Of a stretch of DNA of 34,651 nucleotides, positions 1 to 8,330 are shown in pieces. Position numbers and translations under genes: made by a program. Location of the stretch: NCBI GenBank assembly GCA_036257595.1, contig DATAFF010000050.1, positions 1-34,651 on the forward strand. Reading direction: 5' to 3'. Positions within the stretch are counted from its first letter, which is position 1, and every line of letters begins with the position of its first letter. This DNA is from DATAFF01 sp036257595. Its GTDB lineage: Bacteria; Pseudomonadota; Alphaproteobacteria; Rhizobiales; Aestuariivirgaceae. The notes beneath the pieces were generated by a model, which saw nothing but the letters and a program-made list of their open reading frames with translations, was not told where the DNA came from and did not search any database.

Positions 1-596
1 CAGAATTTGTAGGTCGCCTGATTGCCACTGTCTGCGATGCGCGTCCAAGTTTTCGAAGGACCGGTCAACCTGACCCTCTCATTGGGCCAGCGAGCCTGGG
101 CCGCGAATGCGCTGCCAGTCCGTTGCTGGCAAGCGAGACAATGACAAACGGAAATCCGGACAGGGTCACCTTCGCATTCGGCTCGAAGCTGGCCGCATCG
201 GCAGGTCGCAGTGCGGATGGTCATGGATGATCACTCCCTGCCAAGTCCAGCGCCATCGAGGAACTCTAGGCCAGACCCGATCGACCGGCGCATCCCCAAA
301 TCGGTGGAGGTCACATGCAAGCGGATCATGCCCCGCAGACATCATCTTCCCGACCAAGACGCTGCCGCAGGCTCACCGCGCTCGTCAAGGCGGTGCGCGA
401 GCTCCAGTCAGCCGCGCCGATTACCTCGCAAGTAATTGCCAGGCCACAAGACATCACCGTGGCGGAAATCCGCATTGAGAGCTTCTTTCCGATGAACGAG
501 CCGACCAGAGCGTTCTTCCACGGCCGAGATATATTTCCGAAGTAATTGCCGCCGAAGGGTCGCCGAGGGAAGCTTTCCTCGAGGAGGATGCGCATC
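1..596. other. No recognisable gene; upstream of lysE remnant
   Basis: None of the open frames on either strand has a recognisable domain, a convincing ribosome binding site or family-like composition. They are arginine- and serine-rich, as expected from chance frames in GC-rich DNA. The only structure I see is an 11-base direct repeat, AAGTAATTGCC, at 430-440 and 540-550, exactly 110 bases apart. The stretch may be the decayed flank of the truncated exporter that follows, or the 3-prime side of a gene outside the window. Confidence 0.5.
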
Positions 597-803
597 ATGC
601 TCGGACCATTGGCGCTGTTTGCAGCGGCCATGTGCCTGACGCCGGGACCGAACGTCATCATGGTAACAGCCTCGGCTGCCAATTTCGGTTTCCGCCGCAC
701 AATTCCCCAGATGCTCGGGATCACGTTCGGCTTCGGCCTGATGATCCTGGCGATGGGCTTCGGGCTGGCCGGAATGGTGCACGCCGAACCGCGTCTCCTC
801 CTC
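597..803 (+). pseudogene. Truncated LysE/RhtB-type amino acid exporter (N-terminal fragment)
   Basis: The frame opens with a good ribosome binding site (GAGGAGG at 581-587, nine bases before the ATG at 597). It encodes the classic N-terminus of the LysE/RhtB exporter family: a first membrane helix containing LTPGPNVIMVTASA, then NFGFRRTIP and a second helix ending in VHAEPRLLL. Family members run to about 200 residues with five or six helices. Here the similarity stops after about 65 residues, close to position 800, where the sequence becomes the antisense of the neighbouring GFA gene. The frame continues to 896, but those residues are not LysE-like. An ATG at 588 is also possible. The gene lacks most of its membrane core and is very unlikely to be a working exporter. 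Confidence 0.7.
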
Positions 804-1221
804 AGGCAGTGCGGGCAGTTGATGGCTTTTCCTGAAATCCTTCATGGGCAGGAATCGAATCCAGTCGATCCAACCATTTGGCACGTGAGCGCATGACGAC
901 CTGGGCGTCCGGTCGATATTCGCCTGGATTGGTCATCGTGGCGGCGTGAACATGAACCTCCAAGGGCCACTTCTCTGATCGGAAATAAAGCCGTGTGCCG
1001 CAGGATGGGCAAAAGCCCCTGAACGTTTTGGGGCTACTCTCATAATGCACGATCTCTCCGGCCCATTTCAGTTGCCCCGGCTTCATGCCCAGGAATGCAG
1101 TAAAGGGGGCGGAAGTGGCGCGCTGACAATCGGCACAGTGACAAACCAGATTGCGCGTGATTTCTCCCGAATATGTCCAACTGACCGCCCCGCACATGCA
1201 ATTTCCGGTGAGGGATACCAT
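802..1221 (-). CDS. GFA/CENP-V family zinc-binding protein (first of two)
   Basis: This 139-residue protein has the zinc-binding pattern of the glutathione-dependent formaldehyde-activating (GFA, CENP-V) fold. It shows GNCMCGAV near residue 7, CHCADCQR near residue 28 and CPSCGTRLYF near residue 72. These cysteines bind structural and catalytic zinc in characterised members. The domain is full length. Family members include S-hydroxymethylglutathione synthase homologues, but most have no known substrate and this one cannot be assigned. Its stop codon lies at the edge of the truncated LysE fragment, so a deletion appears to have joined the two tail to tail. A second, divergent GFA gene lies at 12196. 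Confidence 0.85.
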   Translation of the reverse strand: MVSLTGNCMCGAVSWTYSGEITRNLVCHCADCQRATSAPFTAFLGMKPGQLKWAGEIVHYESSPKTFRGFCPSCGTRLYFRSEKWPLEVHVHAATMTNPGEYRPDAQVVMRSRAKWLDRLDSIPAHEGFQEKPSTARTA

Positions 1222-1396
1222 TGCTCAATCTCGCCTTTTGCGCCCTGGAGACTCAGCTTATCACTGCAGATGAAAGCTGCACCAGGGAAGGCCAATGAGA
1301 CAAATACCCTGTTGACGGTGTCCTGCAGCGGGGATGACGATAGTGGCTCCCGCAGCACGACAGCTGGGCGAAAGGTCGAAGGACGGGAGCAATCCC

Positions 1397-2464
1397 ATGG
1401 CGAGCGCCAGGAGCAGGCTAGAGGTCGACGCGAAGGACGGGGTCGCCAAGGTGGATATCATGCGCTTCGGTTTTGTCCTGCTCCCGGAATTCCCTCTCTA
1501 TGCTCTCGTCCCCGCGATGGAGGCACTGCGCATAGCCAATCAGCACGCCGGCCGTCGGGTTTTCGATTGGCGAACCTTTTCCATTGATGGCGGCGAAGTC
1601 CGGGCTTGCAACGGAATGTCGCTGACCGTCGACTCGGGAATTGCAGAAGTCGCCGTTTGCCCGAATGTGCTGATTTTTGCCGGCAACCATCCGATGCGGC
1701 ACTTCTCCAAGCAACTGTTCAGCTGGCTTCGAAGATTGGCGCGGCACGGTAGCGTCCTGGGCGGGGTCGATACGGGCGCCTTCATCCTGGCAGAGGCACG
1801 GCTGCTCGATGACTACGAGGCGACTGTCCACTGGGAATCCATCACGACCTTCCGGGAACGGTATACGAAGACCAAGGTCACCGAGCGGCTCTTCGTCATC
1901 GATCGCGATCGTATCAGTTGCGCCGGTGGTCACGCCACTCTCGATCTGATGCTCAATCTGATCGTAGCGAGACAGGGCACATCCTTGGCGCAGATCGTCG
2001 CCAACAGCTTCATCTCTCCGCGGATGCGGCAGGGCCTTGCTGCTCAGCGCATCGATCCGCCTGACCGCCCTTCGAAGTCTTGCAACGTGCTCACCCGCAT
2101 TCTCCACCACATGGAGGAGCATGTGGGCGAGCCGCTTTCCTCCGGGGAGCTGGCGCTGCGGGCCGGTTTGTCAGTGCGCGCGCTCAGCCGAGTCGTCCGA
2201 GAGCACACCGGTGAACCGCCAATGCGATTTTACCGGAAGGTTCGTCTGCAGGCCGCTCGCGATGCATTGTTCTACAGCGAAAGTCCGATTCAGGACGTCG
2301 CCATTTCGTGTGGATTCGCCTCGCCGGAGGTATTTTCCCGCACATTCCGGGCGCATTTTGGACTATCGCCCCGGGAATTCCGTCTAAAAACCATGGACGA
2401 TGAGCTCAAGCGTCTCCGCCCGGAGCTCGAGCTGCAGTTGAAATCCGGCTTCCCTGCAAACTGA
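1397..2464 (+). CDS. GlxA-type AraC family transcriptional regulator
   Basis: The 355-residue protein has two domains. Residues about 20-195 form a DJ-1/PfpI (class I glutamine amidotransferase-like) sensor domain, including the FGFVLLPEFPLYAL strand, VLIFAGNHP, GGVDTGAFILAEA and CAGGHATLDLML. Residues about 225-335 form an AraC-type double helix-turn-helix with LALRAGLSVRALSRVVREHTG and AISCGFASPEVFSRTFRAHFG. This architecture defines the GlxA/CdhR/ArgR group, which usually activates catabolic genes for amino acids or quaternary amines. The open frame extends upstream to 1334, but the ATG at 1397 behind GGGAGCA fits the family start. It is followed in the same direction by an aldolase and a solute-binding protein, its likely targets. 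Confidence 0.85.
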   Translation: MASARSRLEVDAKDGVAKVDIMRFGFVLLPEFPLYALVPAMEALRIANQHAGRRVFDWRTFSIDGGEVRACNGMSLTVDSGIAEVAVCPNVLIFAGNHPMRHFSKQLFSWLRRLARHGSVLGGVDTGAFILAEARLLDDYEATVHWESITTFRERYTKTKVTERLFVIDRDRISCAGGHATLDLMLNLIVARQGTSLAQIVANSFISPRMRQGLAAQRIDPPDRPSKSCNVLTRILHHMEEHVGEPLSSGELALRAGLSVRALSRVVREHTGEPPMRFYRKVRLQAARDALFYSESPIQDVAISCGFASPEVFSRTFRAHFGLSPREFRLKTMDDELKRLRPELELQLKSGFPAN

Positions 2465-2629
2465 CGGCGTCTTGCTCCGAGCCGCCTGTCTGGCAACGAC
2501 TCCAGCCGGACTGATCAACAAGCGGTGTGAATCCGTCAACTCCCGAAACCGTCCGGCTGTTATCGTCCCCGCAATGAAGCGCGGCGCCATTGCGCGATCC
2601 TTCGGCTTTGCAACACGGAGGTCAGAGGC

Positions 2630-3580
2630 ATGGATGGGGATCGCCTGAAGAAGCGGCTGGAAGGTTGCTACATCACCGTCCCGACCATGTTCAAGGACAG
2701 CGACCTTTCTCTTGACCTCGAGGCGACGCGGCGCAGCGTTCGCTTCTGGATCGATAACGGGATTGACGAAAAATATGGAACGCTGCTCGCCGGCGGCGCG
2801 GCGGGCGACTTTTCCACCATGACCTTGGAGGAACGCGTCAGGTTGGCGGAGGCTGTCGTCGATGAAGCTGCCGGCCGCGTTCCCATTGCCGTTGGGGCGC
2901 AGACCACCAGCACACTGGAATTGAAGCGACTGGCCAAGGCGGCGAGCGCGATCGGCGCCGACTACATCCAGGTTTCGCCACCATTCTATTTCTCGCACAC
3001 CGGCGAAGACTTCTTCGAGTACGCCTCCGAAGCAGCGATGGCGGCGGATATCGGCATCATCGTCTACAACACCTTCTGGACCAGCACGAACCTGTCCTTT
3101 CCGTTGGTGCAGCGCATTGCCGATATTCCCAATGTCGTCGGCCTCAAATGGGCGACCCCGCGCACCGATGCAATGGAATTCGAGGACGTGGTCTCCACCT
3201 TCGCGAACCGGTTCACGATCATCGACAACAACATTCTCTTTGCTCTCAGTCATATGATGGGAGCTCGGGCCTTCGAGGTGCACCTGGCAACGTACTGGCC
3301 GGAGTGGGGTATCAGACTCGTCGACAATCTGGCGGCCGGCCGATATCCAGAGGTACAGCGGGCCGTCGTATCCCAGGTCATGCCCTTTTATAAGCTGTGG
3401 ATGGAGATCGAACGATCTTACACAGCGGGCGACGGTTATCTGAACAAGCTGTGCATGGAGCTGGTCGGCCTCGATTCGAGTCGTTGCCGCCCGCCGACAC
3501 GCGACATACGGGAGCGCTATCGGGAACGGGCACGCCGCATGCTGATCGAAACCGGCGCTCCCCGCGTGATGCACGGCTAA
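2630..3580 (+). CDS. Dihydrodipicolinate synthase family aldolase/lyase
   Basis: The 316-residue protein is a class I aldolase of the DapA/N-acetylneuraminate lyase superfamily (TIM barrel). The Schiff-base lysine is K173 in GLKWATP and the catalytic tyrosine is Y146 in IIVYNTF. The substrate loop reads GAAGDF near residue 56 instead of the GTTGE of true DapA, so lysine biosynthesis is unlikely. Such paralogues cleave or condense 2-keto acids and act in catabolic pathways. An AGAGGCATG start context gives weak support for the chosen ATG. It lies between the GlxA-type regulator and an ABC solute-binding protein, which suggests a small inducible uptake and degradation unit. The substrate cannot be named from sequence. 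Confidence 0.85.
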   Translation: MDGDRLKKRLEGCYITVPTMFKDSDLSLDLEATRRSVRFWIDNGIDEKYGTLLAGGAAGDFSTMTLEERVRLAEAVVDEAAGRVPIAVGAQTTSTLELKRLAKAASAIGADYIQVSPPFYFSHTGEDFFEYASEAAMAADIGIIVYNTFWTSTNLSFPLVQRIADIPNVVGLKWATPRTDAMEFEDVVSTFANRFTIIDNNILFALSHMMGARAFEVHLATYWPEWGIRLVDNLAAGRYPEVQRAVVSQVMPFYKLWMEIERSYTAGDGYLNKLCMELVGLDSSRCRPPTRDIRERYRERARRMLIETGAPRVMHG

Positions 3581-3670
3581 ACAGAGGTCATGCAGCAAAG
3601 CTTCGAAGCAGAAGATCGGGTGCCACGATCACAATCAAACTTTCAGGCCCCGTTGTGTAGGGAGGTCGTC

Positions 3671-4681
3671 ATGCATTGGATAAACAGGACCCTGAACCAG
3701 GCAACCGCTGCGGCGATTGCAGCCTTTATGCTCGCATCTTCGGCTCAGGCTGATGATCCAGTCCGCCTGCGGTTGAACTGGATGTATTATGGCTCACACG
3801 CCGGATTCGCCTACGGCAAGGACAAGGGATACTACAAGGATGTCGGAATTGATTTGGACATCCGCTCCGGCAACGGGTCGACGTCGAGCCATCGTCTGGT
3901 GGCAAATGGCGACAGCACATTTTCTTACGGCACCTGTGCGTCAATGGTGATCCTGGCATCGCAAGGCGCGCCGCTCATCTCGGTCGGCGTGATCGACGCG
4001 ATGGGAACCGAGGCGATCATCGTTCACCCCGAGGCCGGGATCAAGGAGATAAAGGATCTGAAGGGAAAGAGCCTTCTGACCACCGCCAATGCCGGCGTCA
4101 ACACCTTCGCTCCCCTGGTCCTGAAGAATGCCGGATTGTCCGAGAGCGATGTGAACATCACCAAGGTGGCCGAAGGAGCATTGATCTCGTCCTATCTTCA
4201 AAAGGCCGGCGGCGCAGTCGGTTTTCTCGGCGGTCTCGACAATGCGCCGGCTGAGATCAAAGCGAATGGCGGCCAAGCGCCCGTCACCTTTGCCTATTCC
4301 GACTACGGCGTGAACCAGGTCGGCTACTGCATCGTCACCACCAAGGAAACGCTGGCAAAGAATCCGGATCTGGTGAAGCGTTTCATGGCCGCGACCGTCA
4401 AGTCCTACAAGGAGACCGAAGCCAATCCGGATGCTGCGGTTGCAGCCATGGCGGATATCGTCGGCGGATCCATGGCGGACGAAACCGGCAAGAAGCAGGC
4501 GCGCGAGGTCCTCGGTGTGACGCTTGCCGTCCTCTATTCCAGGGCCAACAAGGACAAGGTGCTGGGCCTCAATGTGCCTTCCGACTGGGAAGACATGTTG
4601 GCGTTGATGAAAGCCTATAACGGATTGACGACCAATTTGCCGACGAGCGCCTTCTACACCAACGAATTCCTCCCCAAGTAG
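3671..4681 (+). CDS. ABC transporter substrate-binding protein, NMT1/SsuA-like, without cognate transporter genes
   Basis: The start is set by GGAGG at 3661-3665, five bases before the ATG. This gives 336 residues beginning with a signal peptide (MHWINRTLN, a hydrophobic stretch, then a cleavage site near SSAQADD). The mature part is a periplasmic binding protein of the NMT1/THI5/SsuA type: VRLRLNWMYYGSHAGFAYGKDKG, then KDVGIDLDIRSG, the DLKGKSLLTTANAG hinge and a YCIVTTKETLAKNPDLVKRF segment. Relatives deliver sulfonates, nitrate, pyrimidines or aromatic acids. No permease or ATPase gene follows, so it must use components encoded elsewhere or be a relic. The preceding aldolase gene is 90 bases upstream on the same strand. 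Confidence 0.88.
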   Translation: MHWINRTLNQATAAAIAAFMLASSAQADDPVRLRLNWMYYGSHAGFAYGKDKGYYKDVGIDLDIRSGNGSTSSHRLVANGDSTFSYGTCASMVILASQGAPLISVGVIDAMGTEAIIVHPEAGIKEIKDLKGKSLLTTANAGVNTFAPLVLKNAGLSESDVNITKVAEGALISSYLQKAGGAVGFLGGLDNAPAEIKANGGQAPVTFAYSDYGVNQVGYCIVTTKETLAKNPDLVKRFMAATVKSYKETEANPDAAVAAMADIVGGSMADETGKKQAREVLGVTLAVLYSRANKDKVLGLNVPSDWEDMLALMKAYNGLTTNLPTSAFYTNEFLPK

Positions 4682-4708
4682 AATTTGCCGCGTATCCGGT
4701 TCCGTCGC

Positions 4709-4734
4709 GGGGGATGGCACACGCGCCATCCTCC
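4709..4734 (+). terminator. Stem-loop after the binding-protein gene, no U tract
   Basis: GGGGGATGGC (4709-4718) pairs with GCCATCCTCC (4725-4734) across a six-base loop. Nine pairs are Watson-Crick and one is G-T. It lies 28 bases after the binding-protein stop codon. No run of T follows, so it is either a weak terminator or an RNA 3-prime end stabiliser. Confidence 0.4.
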
Positions 4735-4792
4735 GAGGCGGTGCCCTTGCGGGGAGGCCGAGCACCCGGCTTCCCGAGCGCATGGTTGTTCT

Positions 4793-5002
4793 TCAGTCGT
4801 CGAACGTCTGGCGCTTTTGCGTGCTGGTCGCCGTCCTATGCGGCTCCAAGCCAAAGGCAATCCGGTAGGGGATGGCGACGGCGTCGGCATAGGCTTGTGC
4901 TGCATCTGCGATTGCCCGACCGGGGTTGAGCCGTGGCCACTTTGGAATTCTGATCCTTGGCAGTCGCAGCGTTCTCAGCCGAACAGCTTCTAGGATGGTC
5001 AT
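4793..5002 (-). CDS. Small basic hypothetical protein (69 aa)
   Basis: The ATG at 5002 is preceded by AGGAG six bases upstream on the minus strand, a much better start than the open-frame limit at 5062. The product starts MTILEAVRLRTLRLPRI, is rich in arginine, leucine and proline, and carries a helix-like segment GRAIADAAQAYADAVAIPYR. The style, with a short basic amphipathic N-terminus and a Y-A-D-A helix, resembles small uncharacterised proteins of Hyphomicrobiales. No function can be given. It lies alone, antisense to its neighbours, in the gap between the binding-protein gene and the DUF1236 gene. Confidence 0.55.
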   Translation of the reverse strand: MTILEAVRLRTLRLPRIRIPKWPRLNPGRAIADAAQAYADAVAIPYRIAFGLEPHRTATSTQKRQTFDD

Positions 5003-5235
5003 GGTAGCTCCTGTCCTGGAGCGTCTGCGGTCAACTGTCGGTTTGAAGAGTAGGAAAACCAACCGGACTTGGCTGTGTGGAAAATCACATCTTGCCCGTT
5101 CCGGGCGTCGGGCAGGTCATTTCCGCGAATCTCCCAGGAACCAGTTCGGCGCTGTCATGGTTGGTCCCGTTGAAAGCGGCTGCGTCCGAGACCCAGCCAA
5201 ACGGTGACTCTTGAGAAATCGATCGGGAGGTCAAT

Positions 5236-5547
5236 GTGCGTGCAATTCATCTTGCCATAGTGGCTGGCTCGATGCTGATCACACCGGCAGTCTTCGCTGA
5301 CGAGCTGGTGATCGATGAGGGCGTCGGCCCCGAATTCCACACCTATGTGGAAAGGGAGAAGGTCCGAACCTATGAGGGCGACATAGTTGTCGGTGCGGAA
5401 GTTCCGGTTGATTACGAGCTGGCACCGGTTCCCGACGCCATCATCACCAAGTACCCGAAGCTAAGAACCTATCGCTATGTTCGGGTGGGCCCGCGCATCG
5501 CGATCGTTTCGCCATCCTCGCGCAAGGTGGTGCGGTTCATCGACTGA
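5236..5547 (+). CDS. DUF1236-like small secreted protein
   Basis: The 103-residue product starts at a GTG with GGGAGG five bases upstream. It has a short signal peptide (MRAIHLAIVAGSMLITPAVFADE) and a compact mature domain. Its pattern EVPVDYELAPVPDAIITKYPKLRTYRYVRV and ending RIAIVSPSSRKVVRFID match the DUF1236 repeat common in Bradyrhizobium and relatives. These periplasmic proteins have no established activity. A strong rho-independent terminator follows 19 bases after the stop, so the gene is probably transcribed singly or last in its unit. Confidence 0.75.
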   Translation: MRAIHLAIVAGSMLITPAVFADELVIDEGVGPEFHTYVEREKVRTYEGDIVVGAEVPVDYELAPVPDAIITKYPKLRTYRYVRVGPRIAIVSPSSRKVVRFID

Positions 5548-5566
5548 CATTTCTCAGCAAAGCCAA

Positions 5567-5601
5567 CCAAGGCGGCCGTGGTTCAGGCCGCCTTGGTTTT
5601 T
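5567..5601 (+). terminator. Rho-independent terminator after the DUF1236 gene
   Basis: CCAAGGCGGCC (5567-5577) and GGCCGCCTTGG (5586-5596) form a perfect 11-base stem with an eight-base loop, followed by five T residues (5597-5601). This is the clearest intrinsic terminator in the window. Confidence 0.9.
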
Positions 5602-5648
5602 CAGGTGGTGAACGATTGAGGTCGCGACCACTCGTCTGGAGGCCGATC

Positions 5649-5885
5649 ATGCGCCGGCAGCTCTCACACCTCTTACCGAGACGGCAATTCTGGGAACCAA
5701 TGGTGACAAGCACTCTCGCTGTCGCCACTGGCGCCATGGCGATTGGAGCCATTGCGATCGCTGCCATCGCCATCGGCCGCCTGGTTGTGAAGAAGGCAAG
5801 AATCGAGCGGTTGGAAATAGGCGAACTCACGATAGGGCGAGTCCGGGTCATCGATGCTCGAGGTCCCCATGGAATCGGCATCTGA
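5649..5885 (+). CDS. Small single-pass membrane protein (78 aa)
   Basis: The start is the ATG at 5649, with GGAGG six bases upstream; the open frame extends to a TTG at 5616. After a basic N-terminus (MRRQLSHLLPRRQFW) comes one glycine/alanine-rich hydrophobic helix, then a repeating pattern RLVVKKARIERLEIGELTIGRVRV. Its alternating hydrophobic residues suggest a short beta-helix-like stack, as in pentapeptide-like repeats. Proteins of this look are widespread small hypotheticals in Hyphomicrobiales. No function is known. Confidence 0.65.
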   Translation: MRRQLSHLLPRRQFWEPMVTSTLAVATGAMAIGAIAIAAIAIGRLVVKKARIERLEIGELTIGRVRVIDARGPHGIGI

Positions 5886-5966
5886 TTGCTGCGAAAGGGG
5901 CGCATTCTAGACCAATTCGACGCCTCAATTATCAGCGGGAGCGGATGCTTTGCAGGAGGGGTGGTC

Positions 5967-6680
5967 ATGCGTCGAGGACTGGTGGTTTGGTGCGTCGGGC
6001 TGACTTTGGCGGCCACGCCGATTACCTTCAACTTGGCCCCTGATGGTGTGGCAGCGCTGGCAGCCAAAGGCGGGAACGGAGGGGGCAATGGCGGTGGTGG
6101 TGCCGGTGGCAATGGAAATGGCAGTGGCGGGAGAGGCGCTGGTGCCGCAAACGGCGATGCGGGCAGCTCGGGCAGGGATTCGGCGCCCGGGCAAAACAAG
6201 CAGGAAGGGTCGAGCGCGATCGGCAAGGGTCAAGACGCAGATGGCGCTGCCAAGACTGCGAGCGCTTTTGGAAAGTTGAACGGCTTCATGCACGCCTCGC
6301 CAAACGCCTTGGCACATGCTTCGGTGAGCTCGCATCTCGGGGCGATTGCCCGGGTCTATGCCGGCGCACTCGGAAACTATCTGTCGCTCGACCAAGCAAA
6401 AGCCACGCCGGACGAGATCGATGCCGCAAACGAGAAGCTCGAGTCGGCTGCGACGGTCCTGGCCGGCATTGCCAACAAGCCGCTCAATGATGCGGTGGTC
6501 GCTGCAATCAACAGCCGCCTCGGTGATCTGGCCAAGCAAAACAAGCTTCCTGGCGGCGATGCGACGACCAACGCGGCGCTTTCAAGCCTCTCCAGCGATG
6601 ATCCGACTCAGAAGTCGCGGAACGCGACGCTGGCAGCGAAAATCGCGCAAATGGCCACGAATACAGCAGCTCCCGAATAA
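5967..6680 (+). CDS. Secreted glycine-rich hypothetical protein
   Basis: AGGAGGGG just upstream supports the ATG at 5967, giving 237 residues. A signal peptide (residues 1 to about 32) is followed by a low-complexity segment of Gly-Gly-Asn repeats (about 34-62) and an acidic/serine-rich linker. The C-terminal half is alanine-rich and helical: LNGFMHASPNALAHASVSSHLGAIARVYAGAL, then EIDAANEKLESAATVLAGIANKPLND. The helical part may be a coiled-coil or bundle module on the cell surface. I do not recognise a named family. It converges on the multicopper oxidase gene. Confidence 0.65.
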   Translation: MRRGLVVWCVGLTLAATPITFNLAPDGVAALAAKGGNGGGNGGGGAGGNGNGSGGRGAGAANGDAGSSGRDSAPGQNKQEGSSAIGKGQDADGAAKTASAFGKLNGFMHASPNALAHASVSSHLGAIARVYAGALGNYLSLDQAKATPDEIDAANEKLESAATVLAGIANKPLNDAVVAAINSRLGDLAKQNKLPGGDATTNAALSSLSSDDPTQKSRNATLAAKIAQMATNTAAPE

Positions 6681-6785
6681 AGGCCGGACCCTTCTCGCTC
6701 GCCGCGCAGGCGCACCGGCCCCCCGGGAGTGGTGCAGAGCTGACACTCGGAACGATTGGGCGCCGGTCTGGTAGGCTCGACAGCT

Positions 6786-8330
6786 TTATTGATCGTCGGC
6801 ATAGACCTCGACCAGCTGCATCATGCCGAGGTCCTCATGGTTCATCATATGGCAGTGGAGCGCGAACTTGCCGGTGAAGTCGCGGAAGCGCGATCGGAAG
6901 GTGATGCTGCCGTTGCGTGGAACGACGGCAGTGTCCAACCAGATCGGGTCGGCCAACGGATCGCCATTGATCCTGGTCAGCAACATGTCGTTGACGTGGA
7001 TGTGAAAGACGTGGTCGTTGTCGGTATCCTCGTTGATGATCGTCCATTCCTCGACGGCACCGAGGCGAACGCGATGATCCACCCGGTCTGAATCGAAGCT
7101 CTTGCCGTCGATCAGGAACCTGTATTTCCGCCACTCCTCGGTTCCGGGACTGGTGGTCGAGAATTTGAGCAGGCGGGTCCCGGTGATCTCCTCATCGCGG
7201 ATGATCTCGTCCCGTGGAGGCGAAAGCCTGGTGGGAAGGTTCATCGTCATCGGGTTGCCTTCCACCACGAGCCGGGCGATCGGGCCGGTCGGCGCGTCAT
7301 AACCCTGATCGTAGGGAACGGCGCGAAACGGGTAGTGTCCCGGTTTGCCTGCCTGCACCAAAATGTCGATCCGCTGCCCGGGCGCGATCAACATGGCGTT
7401 CGGATATTCGGCAGGCCGATCAGGCTTGTGTGGAACGCTCAGGCCCATCCGCGCCAACGGGATGCCGTCGCGGGCGATCGGATTCAGGACATGCCCTTCC
7501 AGCTCCATGAAGATGTCGTCCTGCCAACCGGCATGCAGGATTCGCCAGCGCTGGACCTCGCCAGGACGCATGGTGATGGTTGGCTCCCGCACGCCATTGA
7601 CGGCAATGAAGCGGGCGGCGGTCTCCGGAAAGAGCGTCGCAAAGTCCTCCACCGTGCCAAACGCATCGAACACCGCCTCGGTCAGCACGAGCAAGCGCTC
7701 CTTCGCGGCAACGATCTCGGGGACATCGCTGAAATCCCCTTCGATGATCAGCGCGCCGACCGCGCCGCTCGCGATCTGAATGTCCGCCGCTCCATGCGCA
7801 TGCGGGTGATACCAATTGGTTCCAGGGGCATGATCCGACGGAATGGCGATCTCGACGTCGTAGCTCTCGCCCGGCTCCATGATGCGCAAGACATTGTCCG
7901 AGATGCCGCCAGGACTGACATGCAGTCCGTGAGTGTGGAGATTGGTGTTGTTGAATTGATGCGGCAATGAACGGTCGATCGGCGTCGCGTCGCGGTTGGG
8001 AGGCATGTCATTGATGAGCTTGATGCGCAACACGTCGCCCGGCTTCACGCGCAGGGTCGGCCCAGGAACAGTCCCCTCATAGGTCCTGACATAGAGCCGG
8101 TAACCGCCAATCGTCTTGTAGGCGTATTGCATGCGCAGCGTGGTGTTGAGCTCACCATGTGCCGAATAACGGACCGCTGGCTCGACGAAGGGCGCACCAG
8201 GCTGGAAGTCCTTCAAGCCAATATTGCGGGCTGGCTGGTGATCGTGCCGTGCAGGCGCATCGCCGCCCGCCGCCTGCCCTCCGAGATTGGGAAGCAGCAA
8301 AGACGTTCCGGCTCCCAGCCCGGTTCGCAT
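6786..8330 (-). CDS. Multicopper oxidase with unresolved Tat leader
   Basis: The three-cupredoxin oxidase has all four copper-binding clusters: LHTHGLH (H132, H134), YHPHAHG (H175, H177), HVFHIHVN near residue 450 and HCHMMNHEDLGM (H492-M503). The axial methionine is present. Family members oxidise phenols, Cu(I), Mn(II) or Fe(II) in the periplasm. The ATG at 8330 lies inside what looks like a twin-arginine signal: codons just upstream in the same frame read VSRRGF, joined to MRTGLGAGTSLLLP. No ATG, GTG or TTG occurs in that upstream frame before its stop near 8498. A CTG at 8381 behind GGGAGAGAG is one possible start. Alternatively, a frameshift separates the leader from ATGs in another frame at 8422 and 8351. 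The body is intact. Confidence 0.9.
   Translation of the reverse strand: MRTGLGAGTSLLLPNLGGQAAGGDAPARHDHQPARNIGLKDFQPGAPFVEPAVRYSAHGELNTTLRMQYAYKTIGGYRLYVRTYEGTVPGPTLRVKPGDVLRIKLINDMPPNRDATPIDRSLPHQFNNTNLHTHGLHVSPGGISDNVLRIMEPGESYDVEIAIPSDHAPGTNWYHPHAHGAADIQIASGAVGALIIEGDFSDVPEIVAAKERLLVLTEAVFDAFGTVEDFATLFPETAARFIAVNGVREPTITMRPGEVQRWRILHAGWQDDIFMELEGHVLNPIARDGIPLARMGLSVPHKPDRPAEYPNAMLIAPGQRIDILVQAGKPGHYPFRAVPYDQGYDAPTGPIARLVVEGNPMTMNLPTRLSPPRDEIIRDEEITGTRLLKFSTTSPGTEEWRKYRFLIDGKSFDSDRVDHRVRLGAVEEWTIINEDTDNDHVFHIHVNDMLLTRINGDPLADPIWLDTAVVPRNGSITFRSRFRDFTGKFALHCHMMNHEDLGMMQLVEVYADDQ

Noticed and set aside
107..724. Overlapping open frames on both strands at the left end
   Set aside because: Composition is shadow-like, no ribosome binding sites, no recognisable motif.
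2384..3598. 404-codon minus-strand frame opposite the aldolase
   Set aside because: Antisense to a gene with intact catalytic motifs; the translation is histidine- and arginine-rich with no domain.
5886..5966. Upstream extension of the glycine-rich protein
   Set aside because: The ATG at 5967 has a strong ribosome binding site and starts a normal signal peptide; the extension does not.
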